NCBI GenBank assembly: GCA_049696015.1
Contig: JBAVTG010000189.1
Span: forward strand, 1-21,485
Length of the DNA: 21,485 nt
Direction of reading: 5' to 3'
Source of the DNA: JANMEX01 sp049696015
GTDB lineage: Bacteria; Pseudomonadota; Alphaproteobacteria; Rhizobiales; Rhizobiaceae
Positions 7,836 through 14,097 of this stretch are shown in pieces (position 1 is the first letter of the stretch; each line of letters begins with the position of its first letter). The notes under the pieces are model-generated. The model searched no databases. It was not told the origin of the DNA and was given only the letters and a program-made list of their open reading frames with translations. The position numbers and the translations under genes are program-made.

Positions 7836-9049
7836 TGGATGGCCAGCTCGTTGATCGCAAGGAGCGCTGCCATCACCGAAACAACCAGGCCGCCGATCAC
7901 GAGACCCATGACAATGGTCAAAGCCGGAGTCAGTATGGCTAAAAAGCGGTTCAGCCGTTCCCGCGACGCGGCATCAATCAGGCCGGCCGCCCGCGCGGCC
8001 ATTTGCGGCAGCCGGCCAGCGTCATAGCCCACGGCAATCAGTGACAGCGTCTGACCGTCAAAGAGCCCGGTATCCTTGAGCGCTTGCGGCAGACGCTGGC
8101 CTGCGGACACATCATCCCTTGCCTTCATCAGGCACTTTCGAAGCGACGGATAGGCGGCGCTTTGCGCTGACATTAAAAGCGACTGCGCCATCGGCGCGCC
8201 GTTTTCAAGCAGCATCGACAGGCTTGTCAAATAGCGTGACAGGCCATCGCTGCGCATAGCGCGGCCAACGAGCGGCAGGCGAAGAGCCGCACTTTCCATT
8301 CTCGATGCCAGTGTTTTGCGGACAGACGGAAACAACAGAGCGATCGCAGCCCCGCACGCAGCCAACACGGCAAACGGCGCGCCCTGTTCCAGAATGCCCC
8401 TCAGCGCAGCGAACGCCTCTATTGCAAACGGCGGCGGCTTGCCCGAATTGGCAAAGACAGGCTCAATGGAAGGAACCAGCGCAAATGTGACGACCCCGAG
8501 TGCTGCCGCCATCAATGTGATAAGAAAGGCTGGATAAGCCAGTGCATTGAGAACCATCGTTCTCATCTTGGCGCGGTCTTCCATTCGCGAGGCGATATGC
8601 GCGAACACGTTCGGCAGACTCCCGGCATTCTCCCCGCTCGCAATCATCGCCAATGCATCAACCGCGACAGTCCCGAGTTTTGAGAACGCATCTGCGGCGG
8701 GCCGCCCGGCGGACATTTCAGTGGCAACCAGATCGGCAGCATTGTTTTGCGCCGCATTGAGCCCCGACGTGCGCATGGTGTGCAAAGCCTGCGTGACGGT
8801 CAGACCTGCGCCGGTCAGCATGGCGAGATCGTTGAACATCCGCGCGAGGTCTGCCTTACGGGCGCCAAAAGCAAAACGGACGCGCTTTTCTCCGCGAGCA
8901 GCATCTGCGTTTGCCTTCAGTTCAATAAGCTCAAAGACAGTACGGCCGTCTGCAGCCAGTTTGCGAAGCGCCTCTTGGCGTGTCGACGCTTCGATCGCGC
9001 CATTGTGTTGACCACCGCTGCTCGAGATGGAACGGTATGAAAAGTTCAT
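7832..9049 (-). CDS. gspF: T2SS inner-membrane platform protein GspF
   Basis: GspF (405 aa) is the polytopic platform protein thought to couple the GspE ATPase to pseudopilus assembly. The N-terminus is a cytoplasmic stretch (FSYRSISSSGGQHNGAIEA, EALRKLAADGRTVFEL). Two homologous four-helix T2SSF domains follow at ~65-190 and ~270-395. Family motifs include LARMFNDLAMLTGAGLTVTQAL, SLPNVFAHIASRMEDRAKMR and LSRYLTSLSMLLENGAPMAQ. Membrane segments are near 168-195, 228-248 and 368-396, and the length is normal. The start overlaps the gspE stop as ATGA. Confidence 0.95.
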   Translation of the reverse strand: MNFSYRSISSSGGQHNGAIEASTRQEALRKLAADGRTVFELIELKANADAARGEKRVRFAFGARKADLARMFNDLAMLTGAGLTVTQALHTMRTSGLNAAQNNAADLVATEMSAGRPAADAFSKLGTVAVDALAMIASGENAGSLPNVFAHIASRMEDRAKMRTMVLNALAYPAFLITLMAAALGVVTFALVPSIEPVFANSGKPPPFAIEAFAALRGILEQGAPFAVLAACGAAIALLFPSVRKTLASRMESAALRLPLVGRAMRSDGLSRYLTSLSMLLENGAPMAQSLLMSAQSAAYPSLRKCLMKARDDVSAGQRLPQALKDTGLFDGQTLSLIAVGYDAGRLPQMAARAAGLIDAASRERLNRFLAILTPALTIVMGLVIGGLVVSVMAALLAINELAIQ

Positions 9050-10674
9050 CGCGGCGCGCCCGCTTCTGCTATCGCAACCCGCGCTGCTTCTGCCGCTGAG
9101 GTGAGACCTGCCCGCGCAAGTGCCGCTGCATGTGCGTCAAGGGTTACGAACCCTTCGCGCTCCAACTGGCGCAAGACGGTCTCTTCGTTCGAACCACCGC
9201 TGATCAACCGGGAAACTGCATTGCCAATCGACGCGATCTCATAGGTTGCCGTGCGCCCCTGCATGCCTGTTCCGCCGCATTTGGCGCACGCAGCCCGAGA
9301 CTCATTATCCGGGCAGCCGCAAGTTTTGCGAAGCAGCCGCTGTGCTGCCACTCCCTTCAGCGTCGCACCAATCAGATAGTCGTCAATGCCCATGTCGCGC
9401 AGGCGCGTGATCGCTCCGGCGGCGCTATTGGTGTGCAGTGTCGACAAGACCAGATGTCCGGTCAACGCGGCCTGCATGGCAATTTCCGCCGTCTCCTTAT
9501 CGCGGATTTCGCCAATCAGAATTATGTCCGGATCCTGACGCAGGATCGACCTGAGGGCGCGGGAGAACGTCAACCCCGCGGCCACATTCGTCTGCAGTTG
9601 CGTGATCCCGTCGAGGCGGTATTCGACCGGATCCTCGGCGGTGAATATCTTCGCTGCCGGATCGTTGATCAGCGACATCAAGGCGTAGAGTGTGGTCGTC
9701 TTGCCGCTGCCGGTCGGCCCTGTGATGAGAACGATGCCGTTCGGCAAGCGGGCCAAAGCCTCAAGCGACCGGCGTGCTCTTGCGTCGAAGCCCAGTGTGG
9801 TCAAGTCGAGCGCAACCTTGGCGCGGTCGAGGACGCGCAACACGATCGTCTCGCCATGAATGACCGGCGAGATGGAAACACGCAGGTCCATTTCCTGGCC
9901 GCGCACCGTCAGCCGCATGCGCCCGTCCTGAGGCAGGCGCCGCTCGGATATGTCCAGCCCGGACAATATCTTGATGCGCGTGACAATGCCCGGAAGCAGG
10001 CTGGCCGGGGCTGTTTCAATTGTCTCAAGTGCGCCGTCCACACGGAAGCGCACGCGCAATTCATGCTCAAACGGCTCAATGTGAATGTCGGTCGCGTGGG
10101 CGTCAGAAGCAGCTTGCACAATGCGCGAGACAAACCGCACAACCGGCTCTTGCCGCGCAAAATCACGAAGCCGGTCAAGATCGTCTTCATTGGTTTCACG
10201 CGCCGGAGAACCGCCCGTCTCAGCGCCTTCACGAGCACCAGCGGCAAGCGCCACAAGTGCTGCCAAGATGCTGTTGCGTGTTGCAACGACGAGGCTTGCC
10301 GGTGCGCCCTGCTCATACTCGACCATGTTCAGTCCGCTGCTGTCGAACGGATTGGCGGCGGCAATGTGACAGCTGCCGTCAGGCATCGCCACCGGCAGCA
10401 GCGCGTTGGCGGTCAGGAACCCGATCCCAAGCGCCTCGGCCCGTCCGGCGTCAGCAATGCCGCCCGGCTGTTCGACAAAGCGGCACTGCACAAACGCTGC
10501 CGCCGCTTTTGCGAATACCTCTTCACGCATCAGCCCCAGCTCGGTGACGACTGCGTCAAGCGGATGACCGGTCGCCTCAAGCGCCGCCGCGAGGCGCGAG
10601 GCGGCGCCTTCCTGCAGCACCGCACTGTCGACAAGGCTGCGGATAAAGTCCCTTGCCTGTTGCGGCACCGCCAT
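9046..10674 (-). CDS. gspE: T2SS assembly ATPase GspE
   Basis: GspE is the hexameric cytoplasmic ATPase that powers pseudopilus assembly. The start is ATG 10674, which overlaps the gspK stop as TGATG and has GGGGAGGG just upstream; an upstream extension to 10740 would lie inside gspK. The product is 542 aa. An N1E-type region covers ~1-150. The ATPase core has DIHIEP (196-201), Walker A GPTGSGKT (319-326), Asp box TAEDPVEY (345-352), Walker B DPDIILIGEIRDKETAE (381-397) and His box TGHLVLSTLHTN (405-416). The zinc module is unusually compact: CGC at 452-454 and CAKC at 463-466, i.e. C-x-C-x8-C-x2-C. The usual GspE form has paired CxxC motifs about 30 residues apart. Confidence 0.96.
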   Translation of the reverse strand: MAVPQQARDFIRSLVDSAVLQEGAASRLAAALEATGHPLDAVVTELGLMREEVFAKAAAAFVQCRFVEQPGGIADAGRAEALGIGFLTANALLPVAMPDGSCHIAAANPFDSSGLNMVEYEQGAPASLVVATRNSILAALVALAAGAREGAETGGSPARETNEDDLDRLRDFARQEPVVRFVSRIVQAASDAHATDIHIEPFEHELRVRFRVDGALETIETAPASLLPGIVTRIKILSGLDISERRLPQDGRMRLTVRGQEMDLRVSISPVIHGETIVLRVLDRAKVALDLTTLGFDARARRSLEALARLPNGIVLITGPTGSGKTTTLYALMSLINDPAAKIFTAEDPVEYRLDGITQLQTNVAAGLTFSRALRSILRQDPDIILIGEIRDKETAEIAMQAALTGHLVLSTLHTNSAAGAITRLRDMGIDDYLIGATLKGVAAQRLLRKTCGCPDNESRAACAKCGGTGMQGRTATYEIASIGNAVSRLISGGSNEETVLRQLEREGFVTLDAHAAALARAGLTSAAEAARVAIAEAGAPR

Positions 10675-11585
10675 CACGCGCCCTCCCCGGCAAGCGCCAC
10701 GATGGCCGCCATGCCATGCTTGCCGAAAAAGGTTTCGCAAGTCTCATCCTGGGGACCGGCCCCGATGGGCGATGTCTCGTGCCTGAGTTCCACCGGCGTG
10801 AGAAAAACCAATCCGGAGCCGGCGTCTGCCGGCCGGACAGTGCCGTCGGCGGTCAACTCCATTTTCCCGCGCCGCTGCAACTGTGCCTTTACGGTCAGCG
10901 CACCTGAAGGAACGCGCCCCTGAACGACAAAATAGGCTGAGGAAGGCTCAATCGCTTTGACCGCTGATGCCAATGCGGCCGGCGCCTCGTCCAGATGGAG
11001 GGTGCCAGTGCCGCTGTGAACGGTGAATAGCGCGCGGGCGTCGGTCAGGCTCAGACCTTCCGGCGCGGGGAAATCCTCAAGCTCGCCTACCGATTCAAAC
11101 TGCCCGTGCTTGTAGCCGCCCCGCACGGAGAGCGGTTCCGGCAGCGCCGCGCTTGTGGCCACTGTACGAAATGCGACAACAGCATCTGCCAGCTGCAGCG
11201 CGCTGTCCGGCGATGCCCCCAGCGCCGCAAAGCCCAGCGCCAGCAGTTGGGGCGAGGCTGCGTTCAGATCAACGAGTCCCGCGTGGTTTTGAAATGAAAA
11301 CCGGACGCCGCCGGATGGCGTGTCGCAGACAACTTGGCGCAACAGGACTGGCACGCCGAGCCGTGTCTGGCTGACGTAGCGCTGGCCAGCAAGAATGAGC
11401 AGGCCGCGCGCTGCCAGCCGATCCTTGAGGTCCGCAGCCACATTGCGGGCAATCAACGCCTTTGTGCGCGCACCGGTCAAGAACGGCGTGATAACAGCGG
11501 CAGACAGCAACAGGAATGACAGAACCGCAAACATGGCAAAGCCAGCGTCTCTGTCGTTCGCATACCGGACTTCCCTCACTTTCAT
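10674..11585 (-). CDS. gspK: Minor pseudopilin GspK
   Basis: GspK is the large cap pseudopilin of the T2SS tip complex. This protein (303 aa) has a 15-residue leader ending DAG, then FAMFAVLSFLLLSAAVITPF. Position +5 is Ala instead of Glu. GspK is the one pseudopilin that normally lacks Glu+5, which supports the identity. It also has the family's length and its helical insert domain: LVDLNAASPQLLALGF is the typical 'D.N.A....L' segment. VGELEDFPAPEGLSLTDARALFTVHSG is the usual C-terminal hallmark. The start overlaps the preceding stop as ATGA. Confidence 0.92.
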   Translation of the reverse strand: MKVREVRYANDRDAGFAMFAVLSFLLLSAAVITPFLTGARTKALIARNVAADLKDRLAARGLLILAGQRYVSQTRLGVPVLLRQVVCDTPSGGVRFSFQNHAGLVDLNAASPQLLALGFAALGASPDSALQLADAVVAFRTVATSAALPEPLSVRGGYKHGQFESVGELEDFPAPEGLSLTDARALFTVHSGTGTLHLDEAPAALASAVKAIEPSSAYFVVQGRVPSGALTVKAQLQRRGKMELTADGTVRPADAGSGLVFLTPVELRHETSPIGAGPQDETCETFFGKHGMAAIVALAGEGA

Positions 11586-12118
11586 GGCCCGGCCGCGCCT
11601 CCGGGCAAAGGCGGATAGAGATCGAGCCTGATGGCAGACGCTCCATTTGCCAGATTTGCAGACGACGCTGTGATGCCGCTGATCTTCCAGTCGCGGTATT
11701 GTTCGCCATCTGCCAGCCAGACCGGCGCGCCGCCGCTCTGGTCTGCCAACAGCGCCATCGCGCCCTTCGGCGTCATCTGGATACCGATCAGCGTCACTTC
11801 TGGCGCAGGCAATGCCGGCTCAGGCGCCGCAAGGACAGGAACAGCTTCGGACAGAATGGCGGGCGCTGGCACGTCGACGGGCGCGGGCGCTGTCCACGGC
11901 CGCCGGTCTGGCGCAAACAGCGGCCGGCTGCTCGCCTGCAGCAGACTGACCTCGCGGAGATTCAGGGCAATCACGCCACCTGCTTCGTTAAGCGCAACCC
12001 TCCGAGCGTTGTCAGCTACAGGCGACACATCCACCGGGGTGATAGCCAACTGCCAATTTGCCAATCCAAGTCCGGCCAACGCGGACAGCGCGGCAAGGAG
12101 CGGAAACGACATCCTCAT
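11582..12118 (-). CDS. Short GspC/GspN-like T2SS connector protein
   Basis: This is a 178-aa protein with one N-terminal membrane anchor (~5-24), a periplasmic linker rich in Pro and Ala (~76-106), and a small beta-rich domain (~107-168). That domain, VTLIGIQMTPKGAMALLAD...PVWLADGEQYRDWKISGITASSANL, has the pattern of the homology region (HR) of GspC/XcpP. The preceding SRPLFAPDRRPW is also typical of such proteins. GspC links the inner-membrane platform to secretin N0. There is no PDZ or coiled coil after the HR domain, so it is shorter than classical GspC. Some annotations call such proteins GspN. It lies between gspM and gspK with ATGA overlaps on both sides. Confidence in T2SS membership is high; the exact letter is uncertain. 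Confidence 0.75.
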   Translation of the reverse strand: MRMSFPLLAALSALAGLGLANWQLAITPVDVSPVADNARRVALNEAGGVIALNLREVSLLQASSRPLFAPDRRPWTAPAPVDVPAPAILSEAVPVLAAPEPALPAPEVTLIGIQMTPKGAMALLADQSGGAPVWLADGEQYRDWKISGITASSANLANGASAIRLDLYPPLPGGAAGP

Positions 12119-12744
12119 TGTGGCACCGCCCCTTGGTCTAGTGCCTGTCCCGGCTCTTCGTTCTGCGCTGCGGGCGCTGCTTGGCGCACGACGCCGTAAA
12201 GCCGGATGCTGGCCGTCAGCGTCATCGGCCGGTCTGCCAGCGGCGCGCCTTCCGAGCGCAGTGTGAACTCGCGGACCAGAAGCGGCGGCTTGCCGGACTC
12301 AATGTCCGACAACGTCCCCTCGATTGCTTCGTTGGTTCCGGAAATGTCGGCGCGAAGCCCGATCAGCAGCAGGCCGTTTTCCACAATGTCCGGAACACCG
12401 CCAGACGAGGAAACAGCCGCACCGTGCGCCTGCGCAATGGCGCTGATGCGGCTTTGCAGGTTGGCTTTGGCAATCGGCAAGTTTTCAGCCTCAATCAGCA
12501 GGCCGCCGCTGCCGGTGTCAATTGGCGCTGCCGCAAGCTTCAGCGCTTCGTCCTTCATCGCCGCAAGCCCAGCCATTCTTCCGGCCCGCGCGCGCAACTC
12601 GGCGATCTGCGCCGACTGCCCCCTCAACAAGGCCGCCGCCTCGGCCGCCAAGAACAGAGGCAGCAGCAGACACATGATGCCGAGCAGGACAGCGACGCCA
12701 TCCTGAAGGGCGCGCGGCGCGTTCATCAGCCGGGTGAGCAACAT
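12115..12744 (-). CDS. gspM: T2SS inner-membrane protein GspM
   Basis: GspM (209 aa) is a bitopic protein that pairs with GspL in the inner-membrane platform. I start it at ATG 12744, four bases after the gspL stop and 8 nt from GGGAGG (12753-12758). The same frame is open further upstream, but that extension lies inside gspL and would add an Arg-rich stretch unlike GspM. A membrane helix (VAVLLGIMCLLLPLFLAAEAAALL, ~17-40) follows a short cytoplasmic N-terminus. Next come a coiled-coil-like stretch (SAQIAELRARAGRMAGL) and a C-terminal ferredoxin-like domain ending near PMTLTASIRLYGVVR. The call rests on architecture and on position after gspL. Confidence 0.85.
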   Translation of the reverse strand: MLLTRLMNAPRALQDGVAVLLGIMCLLLPLFLAAEAAALLRGQSAQIAELRARAGRMAGLAAMKDEALKLAAAPIDTGSGGLLIEAENLPIAKANLQSRISAIAQAHGAAVSSSGGVPDIVENGLLLIGLRADISGTNEAIEGTLSDIESGKPPLLVREFTLRSEGAPLADRPMTLTASIRLYGVVRQAAPAAQNEEPGQALDQGAVPQ

Positions 12745-12748
12745 CCGC

Positions 12749-13768
12749 TCAGCCTCCCGCCGCCAGGCTGAGCTGGAAGCGCTCGCCTTCAATGCCCGGC
12801 GTCTTGATGACAGGCGCGGTAAAGTCCGCCTTGGAAAACAGCGGTGACTGTTCCAGCGCCACCACCAGCGCCGCAGCTTGCCAAGCATAGCCCGAAATGG
12901 AAACCTCGCCACCCTTTACTGACAGATCGGTAAGGTAAGCCGAGTCCGGCAGCACGCGCGCCAACTCTTCCCAGACGCCGGTCACAGGCTCTGCATTCTC
13001 GATATTCTTGCGAAGCGCCGAGAGTTCAGCGAGCGCCGCCGAGCGCCGGTCAAGCGCTGCGCGAGCGATTTTCGCGTCTGCGGCCAGCGCCTCGGCCTGC
13101 ATTGAAACCGCAGCCAAAGCCGCTCCGTTCCGCATCCGCAGATGCATGAATGTCGCACACAATGCGAGCGCAACCGCTATGCCGGAGACAAAGGCCAGCC
13201 GCCTTCGCAAGGCCTCCCCGTTTGGCGCGATCAATTGCTTCTGCGAGCGTGCAAGTGCCACGACGCCCTGAGGTGTTTCAAACTCGATGCCCGTCACCCT
13301 GATGCCATTCTTGCGCAAGGCGGCGAGCACCGGGTCAAGGATTGAGTTTTTGACAATGGCGCAAGTGGACGCCTGTTCACCGCCGCATACTGGCAGAATC
13401 CGGACCTGATCAGCCTTGAACGGCGTCGACACGCCAAGGTCCAACGCCGCTGCTGCAGCGAGGCGCGAAGCGGGCAGCGACAGGCTCGACAGCGCGCGCA
13501 GCACATGTCTGTCACGCCCAAGCCGGATTATGCCGCCGCGCCTGTGGATTTCCCCGGCTTTCAACATCCCGGCCAAACGTCCTGCCAGCTCTTCGGCCGG
13601 AAACACGCCGCTGCCGTCTGGCGATGCATCACCTGCCCGGACTATAATCGCGTCTCCGCCAGAAAGCGCCAAAGTGAACTCTGCCTGCCGCCGCGCAAGC
13701 CAAGGCGCAAGGCGGCCTGCCAGCGCGCCCATCCACCAAATCCAAAAATCCCTGAGCGCCTGAACCAT
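12749..13768 (-). CDS. gspL: T2SS inner-membrane protein GspL
   Basis: GspL recruits the GspE ATPase to the membrane and pairs with GspM. The product is 339 aa from ATG 13768; an in-frame TTG one codon upstream is less likely. The N-terminal ~185 residues are cytoplasmic and only loosely resemble the actin-like domain of GspL (EFTLALSGGDAIIVRAGD at ~30-47, DPVLAALRKNGIRVTGIEFETP at ~145-166). A membrane helix spans ~191-209. A coiled coil (~213-258) and a periplasmic PilN/GspL-type ferredoxin-like domain (WEELARVLPDSAYLTDLSVK, VSISGYAWQAAALVVALEQS) follow. It is the first gene of the nine-gene operon, so its promoter should lie at 13769-14097. Confidence 0.85.
   Translation of the reverse strand: MVQALRDFWIWWMGALAGRLAPWLARRQAEFTLALSGGDAIIVRAGDASPDGSGVFPAEELAGRLAGMLKAGEIHRRGGIIRLGRDRHVLRALSSLSLPASRLAAAAALDLGVSTPFKADQVRILPVCGGEQASTCAIVKNSILDPVLAALRKNGIRVTGIEFETPQGVVALARSQKQLIAPNGEALRRRLAFVSGIAVALALCATFMHLRMRNGAALAAVSMQAEALAADAKIARAALDRRSAALAELSALRKNIENAEPVTGVWEELARVLPDSAYLTDLSVKGGEVSISGYAWQAAALVVALEQSPLFSKADFTAPVIKTPGIEGERFQLSLAAGG
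12753..12758 (-). promoter_or_regulatory. gspM: Ribosome-binding site that fixes the gspM start
   Basis: GGGAGG on the minus strand sits inside the end of gspL, 8 nt before ATG 12744. It favours this start over the longer frame opening upstream. Confidence 0.7.
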
Positions 13769-13925
13769 CAATCACCGCAGCGTTACATATGCTGAAGGCG
13801 TCACCTTAGCTTCATTTTGAGTGCAAGGACCCGGCACACTTTCGATATTCACAGAAAATGACCATAAGTCGGGGCGAAACTTGGCAACAACATCATATAT
13901 GCCGCGAGCCTTTTTGCGCGCGAAT

Positions 13926-13938
13926 GGCAACTTTTGCC
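13926..13938. repeat. Dyad GGCAA-CTT-TTGCC in the divergent promoter region
   Basis: Perfect 5-bp arms surround a 3-base centre. A related TTGGCAAC lies nearby at 13881-13888. It is a possible operator for gspL and/or the protease unit. The sequence is seen; the function is not. Confidence 0.25.
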
Positions 13939-14084
13939 CGCACTTATTAAGTTCGCCGGTCAAACAATGTCATATCCGCATTGATCAATATCGCCGTAGT
14001 TAAGGAATAAGCCAGGTTGCTTTAAATGCTGCTTGCAAATACGCCGCATCGAGGCAATTATTGAAACCGGGCGCGCATGATGCT

Positions 14085-14090
14085 GAGAGG
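14085..14090 (+). promoter_or_regulatory. Ribosome-binding site that selects the start at 14098
   Basis: GAGAGG lies 7 nt before ATG 14098. The two earlier in-frame ATGs (14077, 14080) have no such site, so 14098 is the preferred start. Confidence 0.6.
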
Positions 14091-14097
14091 CTTCATC

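Larger units (their letters stand above)
13769..14097. other. Divergent intergenic region between gspL operon and protease unit
   Basis: About 330 bp separate the gspL start (minus) from the chosen start of the cysteine peptidase/hydrolase gene (plus). I see no gene in it. Dyads include GGCAACTTTTGCC (13926-13938) and CATATATG (13894-13901), and a second TTGGCAAC half-site occurs about 45 bp to the left of the first. Shared binding sites could coordinate the two directions. I found no promoter hexamer pair convincing enough to list. Confidence 0.5.

Noticed and set aside
10675..10740. An N-terminal extension of gspE into gspK
   Set aside because: The TGATG overlap with a strong GGGGAGGG site marks 10674 as the start.
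9130..10923. A 597-codon open frame on the plus strand
   Set aside because: It lies fully antisense to gspE and the end of gspK, whose motifs are unmistakable. Its translation shows no recognisable fold, and it reflects GC-rich codon bias.
11516..12199. A 227-codon plus-strand frame opposite the GspC/N-like gene
   Set aside because: It is rich in Arg, Gln and Cys, as expected for an antisense shadow, and overlaps a coupled T2SS gene.
12745..12912. An N-terminal extension of gspM into gspL
   Set aside because: The added Arg/Trp-rich residues overlap gspL coding sequence, and a good ribosome-binding site precedes ATG 12744.
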